Source of the DNA: Paenibacillus glacialis
GTDB lineage: Bacteria; Bacillota; Bacilli; Paenibacillales; Paenibacillaceae
Reading direction: 5' to 3'
NCBI RefSeq assembly: GCF_001637205.1
Contig: NZ_LVJH01000016.1
Coordinates: 1 to 64,000, forward strand
DNA: 64,000 nt
Below, piece by piece: positions 8,633-17,260 of this stretch (position 1 is its first letter; every line of letters begins with the position of its first letter). A program made the position numbers and the translations under genes. The notes under the pieces were generated by a model that made no database searches, was not told where the DNA came from, and worked only from the letters and a program-made list of their open reading frames with translations.

Positions 8633-8653
8633 TCATAATATAAAATATATATT
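8633..8653. promoter_or_regulatory. Candidate operator, copy 2, on the dioxygenase side
   Basis: Second copy of the 21-bp block (starts TCATAATATAAAAT), same orientation, 47 bp from copy 1. It lies about 60 bp upstream of the dioxygenase start codon. Low sequence complexity means chance similarity is possible. Confidence 0.5.
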
Positions 8654-8711
8654 CCTATTACTAATATTATATCAATATATCATCATAGTTACTATTGAAA
8701 GGAAGATACTT

Positions 8712-9572
8712 ATGACAAAGCAAATACATCCAAGTACTCAGATTGGACTTGTGAAACTCAAGATCAGCGATCTTAAACGTTCAGTAGCTTTTTATAAGGA
8801 GGTAGTTGGATTACGCATTCTAAGTCAGACAGAGAATATTGCTGAACTTACAGTGGATGGTAATCAACCATTATTAATATTAGAACAGATCGAGAACGCG
8901 GTGATACTCCCGGAAAGATCGGTTGCTGGGCTGTATCATTTTGCGATTCTTGTGCCAGATCGAATTTCATTAGGGCTGTCATTGCGTAATTTGATTAAGT
9001 TCAATGTGGGTGTAGGTCAAGGCGATCATCTAGTAAGCGAAGCATTGTATATTAATGATCCCGACAACAATGGTATTGAGATTTATGCTGATCGACCAAA
9101 GGAGTCTTGGAAACGTGATGTAAATGGAGAGTACGTTATGACAACTGATCCAGTTGACGTAGATGGTTTACTTGCGATCTCTGAAGGCAAGACTTGGAGC
9201 GGGTTATCTGAAGATACGATTGTGGGACACGTTCATTTCCATGTATCTGATCTACAAAAGACAGAGGCATTCTATTGTGGCATTCTGGGTTTTGATGTAA
9301 CTGCTCACTATGGTTCTATGGCATTATTCATTTCTGCAGGAGGATATCATCACCATATTGGATTAAACACCTGGGCAGGAGTGGGTGCACCGCCTGCACC
9401 TCATGATGCCGTAGGATTGGATTACTTTACATTGGTCCTTCCTAATCATGAGGAACTAGACCATGTGATCGTTCAGTTGAAGGATGCAGGGATAAGTGTA
9501 AGGTATATAGATGGTGGATGGTTTGTGAAGGATCCTTCAAATATTACGATCAAACTTTTGAGTCAGGGTTAA
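8712..9572 (+). CDS. CatE-like VOC-family extradiol dioxygenase (catechol 2,3-dioxygenase type)
   Basis: 286 aa with two vicinal-oxygen-chelate modules (about 8-125 and 168-282), the layout of Bacillus CatE. Candidate metal ligands are in GHVHFHVSDLQ (second module), GGYHHHIGLN, and a Glu near NGIEIYADRP in the first module. SVAGLYHFAILVPDR and the SEALYINDPDNNGIEIYAD region are typical of the CatE branch. Divergent from the XRE-cupin regulator and followed by a terminator. The aromatic or quinone substrate is not determined; other VOC enzymes are possible. Confidence 0.82.
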   Translation: MTKQIHPSTQIGLVKLKISDLKRSVAFYKEVVGLRILSQTENIAELTVDGNQPLLILEQIENAVILPERSVAGLYHFAILVPDRISLGLSLRNLIKFNVGVGQGDHLVSEALYINDPDNNGIEIYADRPKESWKRDVNGEYVMTTDPVDVDGLLAISEGKTWSGLSEDTIVGHVHFHVSDLQKTEAFYCGILGFDVTAHYGSMALFISAGGYHHHIGLNTWAGVGAPPAPHDAVGLDYFTLVLPNHEELDHVIVQLKDAGISVRYIDGGWFVKDPSNITIKLLSQG

Positions 9573-9637
9573 GATTGAGATTTGTCTAGAATGATATTTG
9601 ATGATTAGATGTGATATATTCTGAATCACGTTATAGT

Positions 9638-9668
9638 AGCCGTTAGCGATATGCTAACGGCTTTTTTG
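9638..9668 (+). terminator. Terminator after the dioxygenase gene
   Basis: AGCCGTTAGC-GATAT-GCTAACGGCT hairpin with a TTTTTT tail, 66 nt after the stop codon. Confidence 0.92.
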
Positions 9669-9912
9669 TGTATCCAAACAACATGGGTCTTGTCTGTTGT
9701 GATTACAAGTAGAAGTCTTCCGTATCTTTTTAAGGAATGGAATTAATTATATCCAAATACTGTCATATTGTTTTGATTGATCTGCGTATAGTTTATATAA
9801 AATGCAATATAAAGTTAGATTTACTATTAATTTGCGATTTCTTTTCTTGTTGTGAATGGAGTCTATATTTCTGTCATGCAAGGATGAAATAAAAATTCAT
9901 GAAAGGAGAAAG

Positions 9913-9940
9913 TTGTTTTTATTATTGTAAACGCTATCAT
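9913..9940 (+). promoter_or_regulatory. Candidate sigma-A promoter of the chitinase genes
   Basis: TTGTTT (9913-9918), 16-bp spacer, TATCAT (9935-9940). The match is moderate. It is attractive because the cre site covers the -10. The rest of the 400-nt gap (9669-9912) is AT-rich with no supported gene. Confidence 0.45.
9925..9940 (+). promoter_or_regulatory. CcpA catabolite-responsive element (cre)
   Basis: TTGTAAACGCTATCAT matches the cre consensus WTGNAANCGNWWNCAW at every defined position. It lies 33 nt before the chitinase start codon, over the likely promoter, a position that gives carbon catabolite repression. Confidence 0.85.
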
Positions 9941-9972
9941 TCTATTATTTGAAAACAAGGAGGCTTTGAGAA

Positions 9973-12021
9973 ATGAACAAGCAAGTGAAGTTATTTCGAA
10001 AATCTACGATTATGATTTTAATTTCTGCATTGATTTTATCTTTTTTTCAATTTGTGAGTATTGAGAAAGTTCAAGCTGCAGAAGGATATAAAGTTGTGGG
10101 GTATTTCCCGTCTTGGGCTCCATATGATCAAAATTATTTTGTTAGTGATATAGATGCATCAAAAGTAACTCATATAAATTTTGCGTTTGCAGATATATGT
10201 TGGAACGGTAGGCATGGTAACCCAGATCCAACAGGTCCGAATCCAGTAACATGGACTTGTCAGGATGAAAGTGGAACGATCAATGTACCTAATGGAACGA
10301 TCGTCATTGGTGATCCGGAGATTGATGTTCTGACGAGCATGACGGGTGATACTCCGGATAAACTCATTAAGGGGAACTTTGGGCAGTTGATCAATCAGAA
10401 GCAAGCGAATCCGAATCTTAAAACGATTATTTCGGTTGGTGGATGGACTTGGTCTAATCGTTTCTCCGACGTGGCAGCCACCGCAGCGACTCGTGAAGTT
10501 TTCGCGAACTCTGCTGTTGATTTTCTACGTAAATATCAATTTGATGGGATAGATCTGGACTGGGAATATCCGGTTAGTGGCGGTCTAGATGGTAATAGCT
10601 ATCGTCCAGCAGACAAACAAAACCATGTACTACTGCTGCAAGCGGTTAGGGCTAAACTGAACGCTGCGGAAATTGTAGACGGGAAAAAATATTTGCTAAC
10701 GATCGCTTCAGGGGCAGGTCCTAATTATGTATCGAATAATCAGATGGCTAATATTGCTAATACTGTGGATTGGATAAATATCATGACATATGACTATAAC
10801 GGTGATTGGCAAACGCTCAGCGCTCATAATGCGCCTTTATATAAGGATCCAGCTGCAGTAGCAGCAGGTGTAGAGAATGCTGCAGCATTTAATATTCAAG
10901 CAAGTGTTCAAAATTATATAAATGCAGGTGTACCGGCAAACAAAATTGTTTTGGGTACCCCATTCTATGGAATTGGTTGGAGTAAATGCAAAAATGTAAG
11001 TAATGGGCAATATCAGAATTGTAGTGCCCCAAACACCGGAACATGGGAGATAGGTAGGTATGATTTCACGGATCTCCAAAATAATTACATCAATAAAAAT
11101 GGATATACACGTTATTGGAATGATGTTGCAAAAGTACCGTACTTATTTAATCCAACTATTGGTAACTTCATCAGTTATGATGATGTAGAATCTTTTGGTC
11201 ATAAGACAAATTTCATTAAGTCTAATGGGTTGGGCGGAGCAATGATCTGGGATCTCAGCAGTGATCGTAATAAATTATTGCTGAATAAGTTAGTTAGTGA
11301 TTTACAAGGATCAATCGTCGTTGATAATCAAGCCCCTACTGTGCCGGGAAATTTGAGTTCTCCATCCAAAACATCAAATACTGTGAACCTAGCATGGGAT
11401 GCATCTACTGACAATGTTGGAGTGACAGGATACACGGTGTCATATGGTAGTAACTCAGTAAACGTAGCAGGTACATCGACAACGATTAGTGGATTGTCCG
11501 CAAGCACAGCTTATACATTTACTGTAAAAGCAAGGGATGCGGCAGGGAATAGCTCGGAAGAAAGCATGCCACTTCAAGTGACGACAGAAGCTATCGTCGT
11601 AGATACGACACCACCAACAGCTCCAGAAAATCTACAAACGACAGGGAAATCTTCATCCAGCGTTAGTCTGTCATGGAATGCTTCCACGGATAATGTGGGT
11701 GTAGCGGGGTATACGGTATCGTACGGAACAACGAGCGTGAATATGACAGGAACAACGGCTGCAGTAAGCGGTCTATCGGCAAGCACGAACTATACGTTCA
11801 CAGTAACAGCACGTGATGCAGCGGGTAATATTTCAGCTGGGACATCCATCAATGTGACAACGGATACGACGGGTGGCCCGAACGCATGGGCGACGAATGT
11901 CAGCTACAAAGTCAATGATATCGTGACGCATGGAGGCAAGACCTATAGTTGTATCCAGCCACATACCTCTCTTGGAGGCTGGGAGCCTAGCAATGTGCCA
12001 GCATTATGGAAAGTTCAATAA
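9973..12021 (+). CDS. Secreted GH18 chitinase with two FN3 modules and CBM5/12
   Basis: 682 aa. A signal peptide covers about residues 1-36 (basic start, hydrophobic core, VQA-A cleavage). The GH18 barrel (about 38-445) has the complete catalytic motif DGIDLDWE at 191-198 with Glu198 as acid/base. Two fibronectin-III modules follow (about 453-540 and 548-635). A C-terminal chitin-binding CBM5/12 (about 638-682) has aromatic residues in GGWEPSNVPALW. The start has AAGGAGG about 9 nt upstream. Organisation resembles Bacillus circulans ChiA1. Likely cotranscribed with the next chitinase and repressed through the cre site. Confidence 0.95.
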   Translation: MNKQVKLFRKSTIMILISALILSFFQFVSIEKVQAAEGYKVVGYFPSWAPYDQNYFVSDIDASKVTHINFAFADICWNGRHGNPDPTGPNPVTWTCQDESGTINVPNGTIVIGDPEIDVLTSMTGDTPDKLIKGNFGQLINQKQANPNLKTIISVGGWTWSNRFSDVAATAATREVFANSAVDFLRKYQFDGIDLDWEYPVSGGLDGNSYRPADKQNHVLLLQAVRAKLNAAEIVDGKKYLLTIASGAGPNYVSNNQMANIANTVDWINIMTYDYNGDWQTLSAHNAPLYKDPAAVAAGVENAAAFNIQASVQNYINAGVPANKIVLGTPFYGIGWSKCKNVSNGQYQNCSAPNTGTWEIGRYDFTDLQNNYINKNGYTRYWNDVAKVPYLFNPTIGNFISYDDVESFGHKTNFIKSNGLGGAMIWDLSSDRNKLLLNKLVSDLQGSIVVDNQAPTVPGNLSSPSKTSNTVNLAWDASTDNVGVTGYTVSYGSNSVNVAGTSTTISGLSASTAYTFTVKARDAAGNSSEESMPLQVTTEAIVVDTTPPTAPENLQTTGKSSSSVSLSWNASTDNVGVAGYTVSYGTTSVNMTGTTAAVSGLSASTNYTFTVTARDAAGNISAGTSINVTTDTTGGPNAWATNVSYKVNDIVTHGGKTYSCIQPHTSLGGWEPSNVPALWKVQ

Positions 12022-12040
12022 AAAGGGGGGACAAATAGCA

Positions 12041-13876
12041 ATGAAGGAAAACCTAAGAATGACTCGTCCATTTCCACGTGCAATTCTGTTCACTTTAATA
12101 ATTGCTTTTCTGTTCACAGGGTACCAATGGTATGCACCACAAGCGTATGCTTCCATTCCAGCAAACAAGAAGTTGATCGTTGGATATTGGCACAACTTCG
12201 ATAACGGTTCAGGCTATATAAGACTTCGGGACGTATCGCCTAACTTTGACGTTATCAACGTTTCGTTTGCTGAGCCTAGCAATGGGGTGCAGGGCGGATC
12301 GATTGGCTTCGTTCCTTATAACACAACGGAAGCTGATTTCATTGCAGATGTTCAATATTTACAAAGTCAAGGGAAGAAGGTCATTATCTCAATTGGAGGA
12401 GCCAACGGGCAGGTACAGCTAATCAATACGCAGGCTCGTAACAATTTCGTTTCTACGATGAAAGGGATCATTACAAAATACGGATTTAACGGCTTTGATA
12501 TTGATTTCGAAGGGCATTCACTGTATTTCAATGCTGGCGATAGTGATTTCCGTAATCCTACTACACCGGTCATTACTAATCTGATCTCTGCGGTAAGGGA
12601 GCTACATGATTTCTATGGTGAAAGCTTTATGCTCACGATGGCACCAGAAACGTTCTTCGTACAGTTAGGGTATTCCTTCTATGGAGGAAGCTGCATTTCA
12701 TGCGACAATAGGGCTGGTTCATATCTGCCTGTCATCTATGGACTGCGGGATATTCTCGATTGGCTACAGGTACAGCATTACAATTCTGGTCCAATCACTG
12801 CGCTTGATGGTCAATACTATTCCATGGGCAGTGCTGATTTCCATGTTGCTATGGCGGATATGATGCTAACGGGCTTCCCAGTAGGAAAAAATGTTAACCA
12901 TCCATTCCCAGCATTACGTCCCGACCAGATCGTCATAGGACTTCCGGCTAACGTAAATTCTGGAGGAGGATTCACGTCTGTAGCGGAAGTGCATAAAGGG
13001 TTGAACTATCTAATGAAGGGTGTTTCGTACGGAGGAGGCTACCAACTTCGTAATGGAGCACATCCCGGTATGAGAGGTCTGATGACTTGGTCGATCAACT
13101 GGGATAAATTTAATAATTTCGAGTTTTCTAGCAATCACCGCACTTATTTGAACCAATTCGAAACAGGAGGGGGTCAGGATACTATTCCTCCGTCCATACC
13201 AGGTAACCTCACGTCTACAGGTAAAACATCCAGCAGCGTGAGCTTGGCGTGGAACGCCTCTTCAGACAATGTAGGTGTTACGGGCTATACAGTAATGTAT
13301 GGAACAACCAGTGTGAACGTAGCAGGAACAAGCATAACTATAAATGGCCTATCCGCTAATACGGCCTATACGTTTACCGTGAAAGCGAAAGACGCAGCAG
13401 GGAACCAATCTGCGCTAAGTAACGCGGTTACGGTAACGAATGCTTCGAGTGGCGATACAACGGCCCCTACGGTTCCAAGTAACCTACAGGTGACTGGTAA
13501 GACTAACTCTAGTGTAAGCTTAAGCTGGACAGCGTCAACGGACAACGTTAGTGTTGCTGGATATACAGTAACTTGGGGTTCAAGCAGTGTGAATGTCACA
13601 ACGCCAACAGCTACCATTACAGGCCTATCCGCGGGTACAGCATACACATTTACCGTAACGTCTAAAGACGCGGCTGGAAATGTATCTGCGGGTACATCCA
13701 TCCAATCAACGACAGATAATAATCCCAATGGCCCTGTGCCTTGGGCAGCAAATGTGAGCTATACAGTAGGCAAATTAGTAACTTATGGGGGCGCAACTTA
13801 TTCTTGCAGACAAGGCCATACCTCACTTCAAGGGTGGGAGCCGGCAAATGTACCGGCATTATGGCTATTGCAGTAA
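12041..13876 (+). CDS. Secreted GH18 chitinase (ChiD-like) with two FN3 modules and CBM5/12
   Basis: 611 aa. The ATG at 12041 follows AAAAGGGGGG by 10 nt; upstream in-frame codons would read into the preceding gene. The signal peptide ends near AYA-S (about 37). The GH18 domain starts KLIVGYWHNFDNG and has GFDIDFE with Glu157; the first Asp of the DxxDxDxE motif is Asn150. FN3 modules (about 384-470 and 476-562) and a C-terminal CBM5/12 closely match those of the first chitinase. Only 19 nt separate the genes. The different catalytic branch suggests complementary chitin attack. Confidence 0.94.
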   Translation: MKENLRMTRPFPRAILFTLIIAFLFTGYQWYAPQAYASIPANKKLIVGYWHNFDNGSGYIRLRDVSPNFDVINVSFAEPSNGVQGGSIGFVPYNTTEADFIADVQYLQSQGKKVIISIGGANGQVQLINTQARNNFVSTMKGIITKYGFNGFDIDFEGHSLYFNAGDSDFRNPTTPVITNLISAVRELHDFYGESFMLTMAPETFFVQLGYSFYGGSCISCDNRAGSYLPVIYGLRDILDWLQVQHYNSGPITALDGQYYSMGSADFHVAMADMMLTGFPVGKNVNHPFPALRPDQIVIGLPANVNSGGGFTSVAEVHKGLNYLMKGVSYGGGYQLRNGAHPGMRGLMTWSINWDKFNNFEFSSNHRTYLNQFETGGGQDTIPPSIPGNLTSTGKTSSSVSLAWNASSDNVGVTGYTVMYGTTSVNVAGTSITINGLSANTAYTFTVKAKDAAGNQSALSNAVTVTNASSGDTTAPTVPSNLQVTGKTNSSVSLSWTASTDNVSVAGYTVTWGSSSVNVTTPTATITGLSAGTAYTFTVTSKDAAGNVSAGTSIQSTTDNNPNGPVPWAANVSYTVGKLVTYGGATYSCRQGHTSLQGWEPANVPALWLLQ

Positions 13877-13921
13877 ATTAATCAAACATTCCCTGATGTA
13901 CAAGAAAAGATGAACAGCTAA

Positions 13922-13952
13922 AATAGCTGCCGAGATGATCTTGGCAGCTATT
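13922..13952 (+). terminator. Hairpin after the chitinase genes
   Basis: AATAGCTGCC ... GGCAGCTATT, a perfect 10-bp stem 46 nt after the stop. There is no strong T tract, so termination is probable rather than certain. Confidence 0.6.
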
Positions 13953-14052
13953 GACGTGGGCTCAGCATAAGCGTTATTTGTAGCGATTGCTTAAGAATGG
14001 GTGCTGGACTTATTATAGACCCTTGTCTTAAGCTATATAAAGTTTACGTTTA

Positions 14053-14289
14053 TTAAGTCCAATACCAGAAGAAGCCATCACGATCCCAAGCTGCTCGTCC
14101 AGCATGTAACTTTTTAAAAGCTTTTTTTACTTCTTTTGATATCGATTGATTCCCATTGTCATTAACATAAATAAAGGGTTCTCCAAAGTGCTCTAAAATA
14201 TGCTTAACAGCATCTGGTTGTACTAATCTGCCGGAGTCTTTTAATTGCTTAAGCATCCATTCAGCGACTTGATCTGTTGTAAATTCCAT
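14053..14289 (-). CDS. Small conserved protein, DUF6953-like
   Basis: 78 aa, acidic N-terminus (TTDQVAEWMLKQL), central IYVNDNGNQSISKEVKKAFKKL and aromatic end DRDGFFWYWT. The pattern 'ND(N)GN ... I.K.V...F' and a final Trp-rich stretch resemble the small DUF6953 proteins of Bacilli; this is recalled, not searched. No signal or membrane segment. It lies alone between the chitinases and the qox terminator, and its role is unknown. Confidence 0.6.
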   Translation of the reverse strand: MEFTTDQVAEWMLKQLKDSGRLVQPDAVKHILEHFGEPFIYVNDNGNQSISKEVKKAFKKLHAGRAAWDRDGFFWYWT

Positions 14290-14318
14290 TTGTATCCATC
14301 CTCACAATTCTAATATGT

Positions 14319-14368
14319 AATGAAAAATGCAGCTTGCCTACATTGTAGGAGAAGCTGCATTTTTCATT
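14319..14368 (-). terminator. Terminator of the qox operon
   Basis: Inverted repeat ATGAAAAATGCAGCTT ... AAGCTGCATTTTTCAT just downstream of qoxD on the minus strand, with T-rich arms that can serve both directions. Confidence 0.88.
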
Positions 14369-14383
14369 ATAATACTTATTTAA

Positions 14384-14674
14384 TTAACTATACCAGCCCC
14401 ACACGAAGATGTACATCGATCCGAAGATTGTAACCAGACCAACGAATAGTGCATAAGCAATATTGAGATAAAGTTCTTTTTTGGTATCGGCCGTTTCACT
14501 AATGTGCATGAATACAAACAGCTGTAAGGAAGCCTGAATGATGGCCGTGACTGTTAAGATCGCCATCTTAGCAGCAAAGGGAATATCAAGTAAAGCAGTT
14601 ACTGCAAGGGCCGAAAGGATGAGGGAGGATAGATAGCCCATTACATGGCGAATTGGAAATAACTGTTTCATCAT
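14384..14674 (-). CDS. qoxD: Cytochrome aa3-600 menaquinol oxidase subunit IV
   Basis: 96 aa with three transmembrane helices (about 10-28, 33-55, 70-92), the COX4_pro/CyoD pattern with IQASLQLFVFMHI in helix 2. Small assembly/stability subunit of the heme-copper oxidase. It follows qoxC by 1 nt and ends the operon. Confidence 0.93.
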   Translation of the reverse strand: MMKQLFPIRHVMGYLSSLILSALAVTALLDIPFAAKMAILTVTAIIQASLQLFVFMHISETADTKKELYLNIAYALFVGLVTIFGSMYIFVWGWYS

Positions 14675-14675
14675 G

Positions 14676-15272
14676 TCACATCAGTCCTTTCAGGTAAACG
14701 AAGCTAAAGATAAATATCCATACAACATCAAGGAAATGCCAGTAAAGAGAGAATATAAAGGATTTATTGGCAGTAGCCAGTGTAAATCCCTGTCTCTTAA
14801 CTTGAATTAAGATCGACGTTCCCCACAATAGACCAAAGGCTACGTGAGCACCATGCGTTCCCAGTAATATGAACAAGCTGGATGTAAAGGCACTTGTTGA
14901 TAATGACGCACCTTCATGTACATAGGTGAAGAACTCCATGATTTCTATTCCAAGGAAGCCTAGACCCATGAGTAACGTAAGAGTGAAGAAAATCATCATC
15001 GGTTTCTTCAAACCAAGTCGCATACTGTGAATTGCAAGACCTATGGTGAAGCTACTTGTAAGTAACAAGAAAGTTTCAACCAAAACGCCTGTTAGTTCAA
15101 AAATTTCTGAACCATTTGGACCCGTTGCATAACGATTCACTAAAACGAAATAAACGGTGAATAGGGTGGAGAATAAAGCAATTTCTGCTCCTAAAAAGAT
15201 CCAAAATCCGAAGATTTTATTACTGTTTTCTTCTGACCCATATTCAAGCGGTTTAGTGGCATCTATTTTCAT
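14676..15272 (-). CDS. qoxC: Cytochrome aa3-600 menaquinol oxidase subunit III
   Basis: 198 aa, five transmembrane helices, CyoC/COX3 family. Recognisable parts are NKIFGFWIFLGAEIALFSTLF at the start, LLGTHGAHVAFGLLWG in the middle and the final LYWHFLDVVWIFIFSFVYL. Its ATG overlaps the qoxB stop by 4 nt. Confidence 0.95.
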   Translation of the reverse strand: MKIDATKPLEYGSEENSNKIFGFWIFLGAEIALFSTLFTVYFVLVNRYATGPNGSEIFELTGVLVETFLLLTSSFTIGLAIHSMRLGLKKPMMIFFTLTLLMGLGFLGIEIMEFFTYVHEGASLSTSAFTSSLFILLGTHGAHVAFGLLWGTSILIQVKRQGFTLATANKSFIFSLYWHFLDVVWIFIFSFVYLKGLM

Positions 15273-17212
15273 AGCGTTTCACCCCGCAATTTCTTTTCTG
15301 TTTCCATAATTTCTTTGACTGATACGGTAATTCCATGATCTCTATCGAATGACATCGAAGCTAAAATGATCAGAATACCAATTCCAGATATAATCGCTGG
15401 AATCCACCAGCTAAATACCAATGCGAATCCAAAGGCAAAGAATATAGCACCAAGAATAACTGGTTTCCCACTATTACTTGGTAAGTGGATTGGTTCAATT
15501 TTACCTTCAAAAATCGGAAGGTTATCATACTTAGCAGACCATAATGCATCTCTAGCTTTAACATTTGGTGTTATAGCGAAGTTGTATGCAGGAATCGGGC
15601 TGCTTGTTGCCCATTCGAGCGTACGTGCATCCCATGGATCTCCATTGGTTTCACGTGGGCTATAACGAATACTGTAATAAATATTATATACCAGAATGAC
15701 AAATCCGAATGCAAGGCCTAATGCACCGGCAAATGATAGTAAGTTGAGTGGACCAAAGCCTGTTTCTTCCGAATAGGTATACATCCGACGTGTCATACCT
15801 TGTAAACCTAAGAAGAATAGTGGGAAGAATGTTACGTTAAACGAAACAGCGATCCACCAGAAGGCGTGTTTCCCAAGACGTTCATTAAGCTTGAAGCCGA
15901 ATACTTTCGGGAACCAATAATGGAAGCCCGCAATAACAGCAAAGACGGTACCCGGAATTAGAACGTAATGGAAATGGGCAACTAAGAACATTGTATTATG
16001 ATACTGATAATCGGCACTGGCCATAGCCAACATGACACCCGTAACACCACCGATTGTAAAGATTGGTATAAAAGCTAGTGAGTACAACATAGGCGTCGTA
16101 AAGGTAATCTTACCCTTTCGCATAGTGAACAGCCAGTTAAAGATCTTGACTCCCGTAGGAACGGATATCGCCATTGTTGTAATGGAGAAGAATCCATTAA
16201 CCATCGCGCCTTGACCCATCGTGTAGAAGTGATGCGCCCATACTAAGAAGGACAAGAGTGATATAACGACCATACTTACAACCATGGACGTGTAACCATA
16301 CAAGTTCTTCTTCGAGAATGTTGAGATAATTTCACTGAATATCCCGAATGCAGGAAGGACTACGATATATACTTCAGGATGTCCCCATACCCAGAATAGG
16401 TTGGCCCATAGCATATCCATCCCACCATTGGCCATCGTGAAGAATTGAGATCCGAAGAGTCGATCAAACATCATAAGAGCAAGTGCTACAGTAAGTACTG
16501 GGAAAGCAAACGCAATGATAACACTTGTGATCAGAGAAGACCATGTAAACATTGGCATACGCATAAGCTTCATGCCAGGTGCACGCATCTTAAGAATGGT
16601 TACAATGAAGTTAATCCCTGTCAACAATGTACCAATACCTGAAATCTGCAGTGCTAGAGAATAATAGTTATTTCCTACCGTAGGACTGAACTCTATACTT
16701 GCAAGTGGGAAGTAAGCTGACCAACCTGCATCTGGAGATCCTCCGATAACAAACGAAAGATTTAACAACATGGCTCCTGCGAAGAATAACCAGAAACTAA
16801 TGGCATTCAATCGTGGGAATGCAACGTCTCTTGCACCAATTTGGAGCGGTACAACGACGTTCATAATTCCAATGATAAATGGCATAGCCATAAATAGAAT
16901 CATAATCAGACCATGAGTTGTAAAGATCTCATTGTAATGTTGTGAATCCAGAAATTTATTCTCTGGAACGGCTGTCTGAAGCCGCATCATAATGGCATCG
17001 ACTCCACCACGGAACAACATGATTAGAGCGGAAAGGATGTACATAACCCCGATGCGTTTGTGGTCTACAGTGGTTAGCCATTCACGCCATAGGTAACCCC
17101 ATTTTTTAAAGTAGGTCAGACCGACGATAATCGCAATAGTAGCAAGAACAATACTAGCCATAGCGCCGTAAATCATCGGTTCACCGGTAACGAAAAATTC
17201 GTCCCATTTCAT
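15269..17212 (-). CDS. qoxB: Cytochrome aa3-600 menaquinol oxidase subunit I
   Basis: 647 aa. This is the catalytic heme-copper subunit, reducing O2 and pumping protons in the membrane. The low-spin heme ligand is in FTTHGLIMILFMAMP. The CuB/active-site helix WVWGHPEVYIVVLPAFG carries the crosslinked His-Tyr pair, followed by the two CuB histidines in WAHHFYTMG. The last heme ligands are in LVAHFHYVLI. Length and LTTVDHKRIGVMYI are typical of quinol oxidases. Transcribed after qoxA with a 48-nt gap. Confidence 0.97.
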   Translation of the reverse strand: MKWDEFFVTGEPMIYGAMASIVLATIAIIVGLTYFKKWGYLWREWLTTVDHKRIGVMYILSALIMLFRGGVDAIMMRLQTAVPENKFLDSQHYNEIFTTHGLIMILFMAMPFIIGIMNVVVPLQIGARDVAFPRLNAISFWLFFAGAMLLNLSFVIGGSPDAGWSAYFPLASIEFSPTVGNNYYSLALQISGIGTLLTGINFIVTILKMRAPGMKLMRMPMFTWSSLITSVIIAFAFPVLTVALALMMFDRLFGSQFFTMANGGMDMLWANLFWVWGHPEVYIVVLPAFGIFSEIISTFSKKNLYGYTSMVVSMVVISLLSFLVWAHHFYTMGQGAMVNGFFSITTMAISVPTGVKIFNWLFTMRKGKITFTTPMLYSLAFIPIFTIGGVTGVMLAMASADYQYHNTMFLVAHFHYVLIPGTVFAVIAGFHYWFPKVFGFKLNERLGKHAFWWIAVSFNVTFFPLFFLGLQGMTRRMYTYSEETGFGPLNLLSFAGALGLAFGFVILVYNIYYSIRYSPRETNGDPWDARTLEWATSSPIPAYNFAITPNVKARDALWSAKYDNLPIFEGKIEPIHLPSNSGKPVILGAIFFAFGFALVFSWWIPAIISGIGILIILASMSFDRDHGITVSVKEIMETEKKLRGETL

Positions 17213-17260
17213 TAGGAATTGACTCCTTTCAGGTTGTATAATGAATGAAAATAAAAGGTC

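Noticed and set aside
9899..9952. 17-codon leader-like ORF upstream of the chitinases
   Set aside because: No Shine-Dalgarno, overlaps the cre site and promoter, and no stem-loop pair suggests attenuation.
11930..12040. Upstream extension of the second chitinase frame
   Set aside because: It would overlap the first chitinase's CBM, while a GGGGGG Shine-Dalgarno and signal peptide fit the ATG at 12041.
13366..13728. 120-codon minus-strand ORF in the second chitinase
   Set aside because: Antisense of FN3 modules; codon-bias artefact without a Shine-Dalgarno.
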